Source of the DNA: Symbiodinium natans
Taxonomy: Eukaryota; Sar; Dinophyceae; Suessiales; Symbiodiniaceae
Length of the DNA stretch: 64,000 nucleotides
Assembly (NCBI GenBank): GCA_905221605.1
Contig: CAJNDS010001324.1
Coordinates: 1 to 64,000, forward strand
Direction of reading: 5' to 3'
Under the pieces are notes generated by a model. The model had not been told where the DNA came from, searched no databases, and saw only the letters and a program-made list of their open reading frames with translations. Numbering within the stretch: the first letter of the stretch is position 1; each line of letters opens with the position of its first letter. Made by a program: the position numbers and the translations under genes. Of the stretch, positions 28,720 to 38,800 are shown piece by piece.

Positions 28720-30935
28720 CTGCCTGGTATGGGTTCGTCCGGTTGCCTCCCGGAGCAAGACGGACTTGTCTGTCTCGGCGATGATTGCCTTCACAGGTCA
28801 ACCGTGGCTCACAGAATCCCTAAACCCTAACCCTAAACCCCTAACCCCTAAAGCCCTAAAGCCCTAAACCCTAAACCCTAAACCCTAAACCGTAAACCCT
28901 AAACCCCAAGCCCACGCGCGGGACACACCTTGATGGATGGATGGGATACGTGATAATGACTTTCTGAGTGCTTTTGCCGTGCTTGCAGGCACTTGGAGCC
29001 CCCACCTGCACCACAAAAGCCAGAACGTTCTCGGCGAAGTGGCGGCGCATCGGCGCTGCCCTGGATGCCAAGCCTGAGGGTCAGAAGGGATGCTTAGGGC
29101 ACTCGCTGTAGCGGCGGTTTGGGGTTTGGGGTTTGGGGTTTGGGGTTTAGGGTTTAGGGTTTAGGGTTTGGGGTTTTTGGATTCGCTGCAAGCTACACAA
29201 CACGGACCCCGCCGTGCCAGTGAAGGAGGTCAAGAGTCAAGGCCTTGGCTGCAACTTTCAACTCTTGGCGTCTGCATGTTGGGGTGCTGGAGTATTCCGA
29301 CGCAGCTCTCAGGGTAAAGCCACCTGACCAAGGCAATCTCGCTGCCATCCAGGCCCGTGACCCTTGTAACTCCTCGCGCCATGTCAAAGGCTCTCATATG
29401 CATCCCCGCAGCCATCGCTTCGTGTCTGAGGCGCGTTCGCGTAGCCCAGGGCTTGCACAGCCTTTTGGGCTGGTGGGACGATGTCCTGGGCAGCCCAAGA
29501 GTGCCACAGGAATCTCAACATCCGTTCTTGGGGCGGGCGGAATCCTGTCAAGGACAGCTCACTGACAGCTTCAGCAGGTGCAAGGACCAACACCCCGTTT
29601 TTCTCTACATCATTCGACTGACACTCCGACTCGGCCGTGAAACAGAAAGTTCTTAATCCCCCCCCCCTAGTATTAACCCCCCCCCCCCCCAAACCCCAAT
29701 ACTAAATACCCCTTATGATAGTTATATTAGAGTATATGGGGGGGGTATTTAAAATTAGGGGGTAGAGTCAGAGGAGGTTTAAGTTTAGGGGGAGGGGATT
29801 CTTGTGAGCCCAATCAACTCAGGCATGTCGGAGCGGACTTTGGGGCGGTCTCTTCGCTGAACCGCCTCGGGGCGCTGCCAGGGATGCTTGAGCGCATGTT
29901 TCGGTGCCACTCCCTGCAGCTTTCTCTTAAGATCCTTTAACCCTAAACCCCTAAACCCTAAGCCCTAAACCCTAAACCCTAAACCCTAAACAAAAACTTA
30001 CCAGCAAGGCCGCCTGCTGCTGTCCATTCCGCATGCGCGGTACCTTGAAAGCCACCGAAACAGGTGGAAGACTTTCAAGGTCGCTTGTCACCTCGGCTGA
30101 CAATGTCTGGCTTGGCATCAGCGTCTGCTCGGCTTTTTTACCCAACACGTTCCATGGGGTTTCCGAAATTAGGGGTTCTTGGGCTCTTGGGGGGGACTGT
30201 ATTTGGGATCCCTTTTTTTCGAAAGCCCTCACATAGCGACAGCTCAGTCAGGTATTGCATCAGGCGGCGGAGCAATGAGCGCGGAAACGGGCTCTGCCTG
30301 CGCCACGTCACTTCTTTCTGTCCCAGCCCCAGCGGCTCAAGTTATATGGGTGTTTCCCAAAATAGGGGTACCCTTCTTACCCAAAATAGAATCGGATCCC
30401 CTTAACGGGACCCCCAAAAAAGGGTACCCCGATTTTCGGAGACCCGGAGACCCCCCTTATGTTTCACATGATGCTGCCTGGCCTGCGGCGCCTCGCGTGC
30501 TTGAGCACGCCTTGACACCCAGCTTGAGATCCCGCCTCACGGTAGGGTTTAGGGTTCAGGGTTCAGGGTTTAGGGTTTAGGGTTTAGGGCTTAGGGCTTA
30601 GGGCTTAGGGCTTAGGGTTTGGGGTTTAGGGTTTGGGGTTTAGGGTTCAGGACATCGGGTTTAGGGACTAGGGTTTAGGGATCTTAGACGATCTGGGACA
30701 TCTAGTCTGAACATTGAGAGCACGTTGGGTCCATCGAAAGCACGACCGCAGCTGCAGCTGAGTTGCAGCAGCACGTCGCCTCTCCTCCTTGGTTAGGTAC
30801 TCTAAACCCTAAACCCTAAACCCTAAACCCTAAACCCTAAACCCTAAAGCACGTCGTCTCTCCTCCTTGGTTAGGTAGCAAAGCGCAAGCCTCCCTGCCT
30901 TTGCTCGGCGGCGGGTGGCCTAGATAATGGGCCCT
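28720..30935 (-). CDS. Series of candidate exons alternating with arrays and elements
   Basis: Minus segments in gene order: ~30932-30863 plus 30788-30695 (RRRAKAGRLALCYLTKEERR then RAAATQLQLRSC), ~30540-30460 (VRRDLKLGVKACSS), ~30345-30235 (EPLGLGQKEVTWRRQSPFPR then SLLRRLMQYLTELS), ~30150-30005 (GKKAEQTLMPSQTLSAEVTS, DLESLPPVSVAFKVPRMRNG), ~29935-29820 (LKRKLQGVAPKHALKHPWQR then PEAVQRRDRPKVRSDMPE), ~29650-29425 (FTAESECQSNDVEKNGVLVL then APAEAVSELSLTGFRPPQER), ~29400-29250 (MRAFDMARGVTRVTGLDGSE), ~29085-29020 (PMRRHFAENVLAFVVQ) and ~28815-28725 (KAIIAETDKSVLLREATGRT). Only the 30.8 kb junction is solved. Function unknown. Confidence 0.5.
28818..28910 (-). repeat. TTTAGGG array, mixed unit length
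   Basis: CCCTAAA, CCCTAA, CCCCTAA and GCCCTAAA units. Confidence 0.9.
29117..29180 (+). repeat. TTTGGGG then TTTAGGG array
   Basis: Four TTTGGGG units, then four TTTAGGG units. Confidence 0.9.
29655..29770. mobile_element. Possible decayed inverted repeat with C/G runs
   Basis: CCCCCCCTAGTATTAACCCC on the left and GGGGGGGTATTTAAAATTAG on the right are loosely inverted around an AT-rich centre. Confidence 0.3.
29937..29993 (-). repeat. TTTAGGG array (about 8 units)
   Basis: CCCTAAA on plus. Confidence 0.95.
30155..30230. mobile_element. Shortened family-A element
   Basis: GTTTCCGAAATTAGGGG on the left and TTTTTTTCGAAAGCCC on the right; the centre is shorter than in other copies. Confidence 0.6.
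30347..30452. mobile_element. Family-B inverted-repeat element
   Basis: Left GGTGTTTCCCAAAATAGGGG then TACCC; right AAGGGTACCCCGATTTTCGG then AGACCC. Only one clear copy seen. Confidence 0.65.
30542..30690 (+). repeat. TTTAGGG/GCTTAGG array
   Basis: TTTAGGG, TTCAGGG, then four CTTAGGG units, then decay. Confidence 0.9.
30771..30877 (-). repeat. TTTAGGG array bounded by a 29 bp direct duplication of coding sequence
   Basis: The 29 bp at 30771-30799 (GCACGTCGCCTCTCCTCCTT then GGTTAGGTA) recurs at 30849-30877 with one change (C to T). Seven CCCTAAA units sit between (30801-30848). On the minus strand each copy contains CCAAG|GAGGAG. Splicing from the first AAG|GA to the second AAG|G removes the array plus one copy and leaves LALCYLTKEERRRAAATQ in frame. 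Confidence 0.95.
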
Positions 30936-31016
30936 TGTTGCGTCATGTACATTCCTGATACAGGCAGTTTGGGGTACCAAACTTGGTCTTCAGATCAACC
31001 CCCCCGACCCCCCCCC

Positions 31017-31106
31017 CCCAAACCCTAAACCCTAAACCCATCTAAACCCTAAACCCCAAACCCCAAACCCCAAACCCTAAACCCTAAACCCTAAACCCTA
31101 AACCCA
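31017..31106 (-). repeat. TTTAGGG/TTTGGGG array
   Basis: CCCTAAA and CCCCAAA units after a C-run. Confidence 0.9.
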
Positions 31107-31109
31107 GAG

Positions 31110-31360
31110 TCGAAGCCAAGTGACCGGGAGGATTGGATACTCGACGCGGGGTCTGCGGCAACGAGCATGGCTTCCCGAGGGAGACTGGTTAACCGGTTAA
31201 CCGTTGGGACCCCGGCTCTTCCACCCAAATATTCTCCCTAAACGGTTGGAGTTGGTTTAGCATTAAGGGTTGGGAGGGTTCGAAGATGAATTCTAGAGGA
31301 GGGGGATGTCGGAATTATGCCACCAAAGAACGGTGAACCCGTTATCCGTTCAACCGTTAA
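31110..31360. other. No firm gene; clustered CCGTT motifs
   Basis: The perfect palindrome GGTTAACCGGTTAACC (31190-31205) and repeated AACGGTT/CCGTTCAACC motifs hint at a further inverted-repeat element (~31185-31372). A plus frame REDWILDAGSAATSM recalls retroelement proteases but is too short to claim. Confidence 0.3.
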
Positions 31361-31470
31361 GCCCTTAAACCCTTGAACCCTACCCCCTAAACCCTAAGCC
31401 CCTAACCCCAAAGCCCTGAACCCAAATCCCAAAACCCTGAACCCTAAACCCTAAACCCTAAACCCCTTGC
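31360..31470 (-). repeat. Degenerate CCCTAAA array
   Basis: Mixed CCCTTAAA, CCCTAAG, CCCCAAAG and CCCTAAA units. Confidence 0.85.
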
Positions 31471-31576
31471 TTTGTCCAGCGGTCCTTGTCCGTGACTGGC
31501 GGCAAAATCTCGGGCACTGCGTCCTTGGGCTGCGCGCATCAAGCCGGGTTGAGAGAGCCAGGGATGCAAGTCAACT

Positions 31577-31820
31577 TTAGGGGTGAGGTTTTAGGGTTTG
31601 GGGTTTAGGGCGTAGGGTTTAGGGCTTCGGGTTGAGGGTTTAGGGTTTAGGGTCCGCGGTTTAGGCTTCTCCTTCTCCAGTGTCGGCGATGACATGGGGG
31701 GAGCCCAGAACAGGCAGGCAATGACGATGCCGATCAGCATGATCACCCCTGAGGCGGAGAGCAGACGAGCATCGCGAAGGGTCTAGGGGTTTAGGGCTTC
31801 GGGTTTAGGGGTTCAGGGAA
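31577..31820 (+). repeat. Two short TTTAGGG tracts (31577-31660 and 31785-31820)
   Basis: Degenerate units flanking a GC-rich stretch with no clear frame. Confidence 0.85.
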
Positions 31821-31829
31821 TCTGTTTTT

Positions 31830-32660
31830 AGCACCTGATAGTGTTGTGCTCCGTCCTTCTTCTCCAGGAGAAATGCACGCTTGAATTCTGGGGCTCCCAC
31901 GCTCTAGTTAGGCAAGCTAGCATGTCTACTGTTCACTTCATACAACATCATGTGGCTTAATCAGCAAAGACGGAACCATTCGGCCCCCAGATATGTCTAC
32001 ACCTGAAGGATGTTTGCCCATCGTTTACTTCTCCAACGAAACAAGGTGGCTGGCTTAACATTGTTTTGCAGATGTTACGTACTGTGATCAAACCAGTTGG
32101 CCACAAGTTCAACAACTCGGGACTGTTGTTACTGCTTTGTATTACGAAGTACCGCACTGCCAGAACATGATGGCTTATGAAAAAGTGTATATATATATAT
32201 ATGCAAGTATGTATGCATGCAGTACCCATGCATGCATGTACGGATTGCATCATGTTATGGCATGGCATGGCATGGCATGGTATGGTGCGGTGTGCATGCA
32301 CTGAAAGAAACTCTGTGTTCGACTTAATATGAATTGAAGTTCTTGAACCAGTAGTCTTGCAACACAAACAACAAGCATGTTGCAGCTTGATGAAAACAAC
32401 TCTCTCCATTGTTGCGCAACCTCCCTGCCCCTCCCTGCTCCGGCTGAAGTCTCCTCTTAGGCATTGCCAGGCTTACTGCCGTAGAACCTCTAATCTTCAG
32501 GGACAGTCGACATTTGCCGAAGATATATACCAAGTGATGCAGTCACGAAACCTGCTACACGATAGACACGGGTGAACGTGGGCCGTCGCACGTCCCTGAA
32601 ACAGAAGAAACAAACAAGCAAACAAGACGACCTCAAGACCTTCTTAGACTCTTGCAACAT
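31830..32660. other. No supported gene; AT-rich with microsatellites
   Basis: (TA)n at ~32187-32202 and (ATGGC)n at ~32255-32285. Minus ORFs of 150 and 69 codons cross the repeats and are not protein-like. Confidence 0.4.
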
Positions 32661-32664
32661 CCTG

Positions 32665-32727
32665 GAACCCTAAACCCTGAACCCTAAACCCTACTAAACC
32701 CTACAAAACCCTACTAAACCCCTCGAC
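32665..32727 (-). repeat. CCCTAAA / CCCTACTAAA array
   Basis: About seven units, three of them with an inserted CTA or CAA. Confidence 0.85.
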
Positions 32728-33455
32728 CCAAAGCTCTGTGGACCCTGTCTGTGCCTGAGACCTCACCCGGCGTGACCTGGGGTTGGTTGACCAAGTCCCG
32801 GCACAGCTGCACGAAGGCAGAAGCGTCACTCCAGGTCTCCTTTCTCACTCACTGGTCTAAGAGTCTAAGGCAGCTTTTTGGGGGGTTACGGTTGAGGCCT
32901 TTTCAGGGTTCAATGCGCCCTGCCTGGCAGGCAAGGTGGCTTTCTGCAAATGCACGTTCATGGCAGCACCCAAGGTGCCAAGGTGGAAGCAGGGGACATG
33001 CAGAGCGAAAGGGTCACTGTCAGCGCCCTTCTCGAGTATGCAACATGTTGCGAGTTCAGTGGGTTCTGGCCCCAGAAAGAAGGCACAGCAAGGCACACTA
33101 AGCTGCTTGCCCGTCCTGCGGAGGCCTGCTGCTGTCCCGAACATACATCGAAACATTCTCCGGCTTCCTGACACAGCAACTGCTTGTGAGCAGCATGCGG
33201 CCCACAAATCTATCCAACAATGTTGTTGGGTTTCTGCGTTCAACCCTTCACTTCTGCATTCAAGGATCTGAATTCGCACAACTTCTGCTGGTCCAACCTG
33301 AAGGAGGGAAACTCCAGGAAAAGGCTCCTGTCGCAAGATCAAAGTTGGGCGGCTGACTAGCGGAAACTGCGGGAACTTGCTCCGGTCCTCCAAGCTCGGC
33401 TTACCACACCTCGTCCATGTCTCAGCCTACCAGTCAGAGCGACAAGACTTCAATC

Positions 33456-33488
33456 GGGTTTAGGGTTTATAGGGTTTAGGGTTTAGGC
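33456..33488 (+). repeat. Short TTTAGGG array
   Basis: About four units. Confidence 0.9.
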
Positions 33489-33599
33489 TTGTCAGTGCTA
33501 GCTGCTACAAGTACAGTAGTCAACCTTCTACCGTTCCGCAGCGAGGCCTGCGTGAATGTGACCAGCAGCAGCACGACAAGCCCACGGACAGACATCGGC

Positions 33600-34270
33600 G
33601 GGTCGCACGCGCAGTGCAACCCGCATCTGAGCAAAGGGTTCGGTATCAGGTCGAAACACGTCTTCGAGCCAAGAGGTCCGCGGAGGAACGCGGAACAGGA
33701 CATCTAGCAGAAAACGTGCATCGCTCTCCACCTGAATGCTAAGGTCAAAGCTCTCACCCAGCCAGCGGGACCAAGCCTTGACTGAAACACACACACACAC
33801 ACCCGCGCGCGCGCGCGCGCGCGCGCCCGCACGCGTAAACAAAACGTTAACAAACTAGACGGGCACAGAGACGAAGACAAAAATAGAGGCAGAGACTAAG
33901 ACAGAGAGACACAGACAGAGGCACGGACAGACAGACAGAGACAAGCAGACAGAGACAGACAAAGACAGACAAAGACCGACATAGACAGATACGGAGACCG
34001 GACAAGACACAGACACCGACACTCACTCATGTCTCAAGCATCAAATTGTTTGCACGTCGTGTTGATCCGCCAACGCGTACCTGAGACACGAGCTTGCCAC
34101 AGGCACGAACCCATTCATCCCAATCCATGGCCTGCTGGAGGCTTAGTGTGTGCAGCAGCTGGCTGTTCGAAACTTGCACCTCACTAGACATGGTGTCACA
34201 GACCAACTGAGATGCCAGCCACTTCGCACGTTGCCAGGAGGGCATTGCAGGAAGAGACACCAGCCTCACG
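33600..34270 (-). CDS. PPR-like exons (tentative)
   Basis: The minus segment ~34250-34085 reads SWQRAKWLASQLVCDTM, then SNSQLLHTLSLQQAMDWDEW and ends VSQ|GTACGC. The segment ~33785-33600 starts after TTTCAG and reads KAWSRWLGESFDLSIQVESD then ARFLLDVLFRVPPRTSWLED. WQRAxxL is typical of PPR helix B in dinoflagellate proteins. The intervening ~300 bp is a CA/CG/GACA repeat intron. The splice phases I tried do not match, so exon limits are uncertain. A further minus frame at 34350-34440 (WQFYNLVHLKCLKSGDCSQA) may be an upstream exon. Confidence 0.4.
33788..34022. repeat. (AC)n(CG)n and (GACA)n microsatellites
   Basis: (CA) 33788-33800, (CG) 33804-33830 and imperfect GACA/CAGA 33880-34020. Confidence 0.9.
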
Positions 34271-34457
34271 GCAGTCCTGACCAAAATGAGCAGCAATGCC
34301 GACAGCCCGGAGCCCGCCGGAGCAGCTTTTGGCAAGCGCCTTCCAAAAATCGAGGGCTTGGGAGCAGTCGCCCGACTTGAGGCACTTCAGGTGCACCAGG
34401 TTGTAGAACTGCCAGGTTGACTCAGCACAGTGCGCTCTCAACGTGGAGATTTCCATG

Positions 34458-34605
34458 ATCGTGTATGTGTATGTGTATGTGTAGGTGTATGTGTAGGTGT
34501 AGGTGTAGGTTGTAGGTGTAGGTTGTAGGTGTAGGTGCAGGTGCAGGTGCAGGTGTAGCTGTAGCTGTAGCTGTAGCTGTACGTGTAGGTGTGTGTGTGT
34601 GTGTG
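34458..34605. repeat. Hexanucleotide GTGTAT / GTGTAG / GCAGGT / GTAGCT satellite
   Basis: Imperfect 6-mer repeats with blocks of each variant, ending in (GT)n. Confidence 0.9.
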
Positions 34606-34775
34606 CGCCGTCGCCATTGCTCTTCAGGCAGCCTTTTTTGGATAAGCTCGCGGCCAAGCCCTGTTTTGTCGGAGGCCCTTTGGCCCGACTACTTTGCAGG
34701 GACCAGCTCATCTGGCTGCGCGGAGAACTCTGTAGTCAGGAAGCCTGGCAAAGCCATGAGAGCATGACCACGTGC

Positions 34776-34866
34776 CAGGATGGGCTATTATGCCCTATAA
34801 CCCCCGAAAGAGGCCCGTTTATAGGGTTGATTAAAGTAGTTATAAGGCCTCATAGCGCATCCTGGT
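34776..34866. mobile_element. Family-F inverted-repeat element
   Basis: CCAGGATGGGCTATTATGCC then CTATAACCCCC; the right arm is TATAAGGCCTCATAGCGCAT then CCTGG. It resembles the element at 38.6 kb. Confidence 0.75.
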
Positions 34867-34899
34867 GGGCTCTCTCAGAAGGTGTTCTGAAGTGTTCTG

Positions 34900-35800
34900 A
34901 AACCCTCCAGGATCGTAATTACGGCGACCACAGCTGCAAAGACTACGGACTGCTTCTGCGGACTTCCCTGGGGCCCTTGTCGAGGAACTTAAGCTGCCAT
35001 AAACAGGGTTGCATGGTATCAACCATCATTGCAACTTGTTGTAGGCTTCTTGTTAACATCCAGCTACAATCTGCGACCTGGAATCAGAGGCACCACGTCG
35101 CGGCAACGGACGACTTCCGCCTCAGCAACGCCACATATTATGCCATTCACAACCGAAGCGTTTCCGACGCTCTTTTCTTGGGGGGCAGGGGTCGGGGGGG
35201 GGGGGGGTGTTTCAAAGGATTTGAGCCCGGGGGCTATAAGACACTTTGAATCCGAGCCAACCCGTTGAGAAGAGCTGGGGCGGCAACGCGGGGGATCTTG
35301 CGTGAGCTTTGCGGCACCAGGACGCTGCCGTGGGCCCGGTGGCCGTGGCGGCCTTTCACCCTTGCAGCCGCCAAAGGGCTCAGGGGTTTAGGGGTTTAAG
35401 GGTTTTTGGGGTTTTGGGGGACAATTCGCCAGATATCGCTAGTGTCTTGGGGCCTAGGATGGCTTCGAGGCTGGGCGTTGCGGCTTCGGGTTGTCTGCAT
35501 GACGCTTGCTGGCCTCCTGGTGATTCCACGGCCGGCGCTCGTAAGACTGCCGGCAGACTGGGCCTCGCTGCTTCCGAGGTCTACACGGGCCAATCAAGAA
35601 ACGCCAACCGACTGCGAACCGACTACGAACCGACTACGTCTGTGCAGTTCCTCCATGCCTCTTTGCTTCGGTCGTCGCGAGCGACATGAGTTTCATGAGC
35701 TCAAGGGCTTCAGGGTGCTTGGATGCGAACATGAGGCTGAGGGCTTGGAGTTTGTCACTCCTGCTGCAGCTGAGACATTCTGAGCCCGCCGCAGAGGTGA
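34900..35800. other. No clear exon; G-run and short TTTAGGGG tract
   Basis: G-run at 35196-35208 and TTTAGGGG-like tract at 35385-35415. Frames on both strands are open but not convincing, except the possible RING2 tail at ~35690-35800. Confidence 0.35.
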
Positions 35801-35852
35801 ACCTCACAGATGCAGACAACGTACGTACAGGCCGGAATGCAACCCGTCGGGC

Positions 35853-38800
35853 CTCAAAGACATGGAATGATTCGAAGGACATCAGGCAGCAGCGGTGAAA
35901 GACCTGCTTGGAATGGCCGCAGCGATGCGACTCGGGATTCTCAAGTGGCTTGTTCAATGCTGAGGTAAAGGCATGAGAGCAAGAAAGCAACTCCACCCGG
36001 TCACCTTCGTGCATTTCCAAGGATCACGCACAATTCCCCTATTCTCGAGTCGAGAAGTGTCGACGAGCTGGGCATCCTGCTTCCGCGGCCAACCAAATCA
36101 CACGCTTGGAAGCAGATGGGGCAATCCACCTCTGAGTGCTGCTGATGCTTCGGAGATGCTTCGGACATCTGAGACGCCCCCCGGTCGCCCCAGTTATCTC
36201 AGAACATCGAGATCACGGGCCTCTTCTCCTCGGCCTGAAGGTCACTTCATGTCACAGGGAACCCTCAGGCAGGAAAGCGTTCGACTTGGTGTAGGCAGCA
36301 CGCTCAGCGCAGACTGGCGCGCTGCGGCCCAGCGCTGCCTCCCTGGGTGCAGGGCCGTGCTCTAACGTAAAGTAAAGCTCGCTTGGGATGTTCCCCCTTG
36401 TATTAACAGTCCTTCATCGGGATTCTCATAGGGGGTGCTATAATCCCTATTAAGGACTGTTAGTATAAAGGGAAACAGTCCAAGAGATAGCTAAAGACGC
36501 AAGAAAAGACACAGCACCGACAAGCTTGATGGCCTTCTGTTTGGGCATCAGAGCTCGACGAGGCTACATCCTGTGTTGTTTCCTGCACGTCTGCGCTTGA
36601 AGACGCCACCGGTTCCCAGGAACCCTGCTGGGATCTGCTGGGCCTGTGCCGCATCTTCAACCAGCGGGCCTCCCAAGTGTTGGATGAACAAGCGATAAAG
36701 CAAGCGGGCTGTGAAATGCTTCGGCCTACACTTTGGCCAGGCCCTAGGTGAAGCTGCTCAAAGTCACGCAAGCCATCACCTCGGGACATGAGACAGCGCG
36801 GCCTTGCGCGAGCACAGCAGGTTCACTGGGCTCAGAGCGGATCTGCGCAGAAGAGGTTGCGACACTGCCATCGAGCTCCTAGTTAGATGCCACATGATGG
36901 CTTTAGGTGCCGGGTCACGAAAATACCGGCCTGGAGGAATCGATCGAGGGCATCTTCATGTGCCTCCCATTTGTGCATACCGAATGCCGACTGCCTGCAT
37001 TGGGCAGCAAGATTACGGGGCGGTCCTCGCAAACCTTCTCCAGCTTGCCTCCCAGCGCCTGATCACAAACGTGTGCCCTCATGGGCAGTGTCACAGCATG
37101 CTAAGTTGAGAACATGAACAGAACAGGTGTGGTTTGAGAGGAAAATGAGGAGAAAGGTGCTCATGATGATGCTCAGATGTGATTGAGGAAAGACGGGAAA
37201 AGTCAGGATGTTCACATGCGACGGTTCAACAACTGGCAAAAACCAGTGTGGATCAGTGAAGTTCTCGAAGGCTGTCCACCAGCGGTCTGCACGTGACGAC
37301 ACTCCGGCCCCAACGTTGTGGCATGTTGTGGCATCCTAGAACCTTGTAGCACGATGGATCCACCTCAGTAGAGGGTGACCGGCGGTTGAAGCGTAAGGTC
37401 ACGCAGCCAGCGAAGGGAGTGCTGTAGCAGAAAACAATCAGAGCCGACTTCAAAGCTGCAGCAGAGGATGCGGAGTGAGAGTCAGAGCATGTGTTCTCCC
37501 CTCCACACAAAGATCCAAAAAAAGGCAAGGGGGCAACACATCTTAACAAGCAGCCTCGAGGGCCCTGACTGATGGACCTGGAGACATGTTTTGGAGTCTG
37601 GGGCACAGGATCGCAGGACCGGCCTGAACCCCTGACGATGGTAGTGGTAGTAAGTAAGTAAGTAAGGAAGTATGTAAACATGGAATCAGTAATCAGATTA
37701 ATCAGTAACAAGTCGTTTGCAGTCAGTCATCAGCAATCCGCCGCGGTTTCGGGCCGCAGGAGTTCGTTCTGCCCAGGATGGGTATCCCGCCGAGCGACTT
37801 GCGCGCGGTTGGGGCTGACCAAAATCACTCGGACTTCGCTCCTTCTCCGCCCCTCCTCCCCCCCGCCCCTGTACCTCTTAAAGTCGGTGTTGCGGCAGTC
37901 CCTTCCCAAGTCCCTGGATCACCACACCCGTCACACCAAGCCACCATCAAGTCCACTATGACCTGTGAACCCCCCTCACTCACCCCCCTTCCTAAGACTT
38001 CTTGCCGGGAACTGCTTCTGCATGCTTCTGCACACAGCGACCCCGGCCGAGGTGGGTCGCGTAGCGTTAAGATTCGGAATCGCAAGAAGAGTCATCGTTT
38101 AAAACCCCTTGTTATGAAGTTCTGTTTGGGGTTTTGTGGGGCGCCTTCAGGGCCTTCCCGCAGAAGCGCCGGTGCCTGCGCAGCGCGCGGCGAATCCGAG
38201 CGAGCGAGGTGCCCCCCCCAGCAGCGACCCGAGGTCGGCGCAAGGTTGGGGCTTCGGTGCGAACTTGCCGAAGCTGCAAGAACAACCTGAGGGTTTTGCT
38301 GGATTCTGGCTTGAGATGGGGGACGTTGAGACCTCAGCTTGTCCAAAGGCTTGCCCAGCTGGAAGAGGCGCGGGCTCCCCGCGGCTGCGGTAGCCACGCC
38401 ACGCGCGCTGAATCCTGCTGGCACACTTCTTTCGCCAAACCTCGTGTCTCAGCATCTTGTGGCCACTGATTGAGGCGAGACACTGAGAGAGCGGCCATGA
38501 GCCCAGAGTAATGAATTGTCGCGTCGAAATATGGACATCGACCTCGAGCTATGATCTGGTCTTTCGGAGTCTATCAACTTCCTTGTGTCTACAGACCAGG
38601 ATGGGCTATTAGGCCTTCTAATCCCCATATATGAACCCCGTGAAGGGCCTTTTAAGGGATTATTAGGGCCTAACAACCCATCCTTGGAGGCCCTACAGTA
38701 ACAGGGTGGTTTGGGCTCCCGACACAGTGGACAGTACCGTTTGCCCGAGAAACGCTCAAAGCTGCGCAGGCACCTTGAGCGCAGCTGCGCAGGGCAACAC

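Noticed and set aside
31107-31250. Plus frame REDWILDAGSAATSM as a retroelement protease
   Set aside because: Only about 15 residues resemble the motif, and no reverse transcriptase, integrase or LTR accompanies it.
34196-34335. Second PPR-like frame SCNALLATCEVAG overlapping WQRAKWLASQL
   Set aside because: The two frames overlap on the same bases and cannot both be coding; the WQRAKWLASQL frame is longer and ends at a donor.
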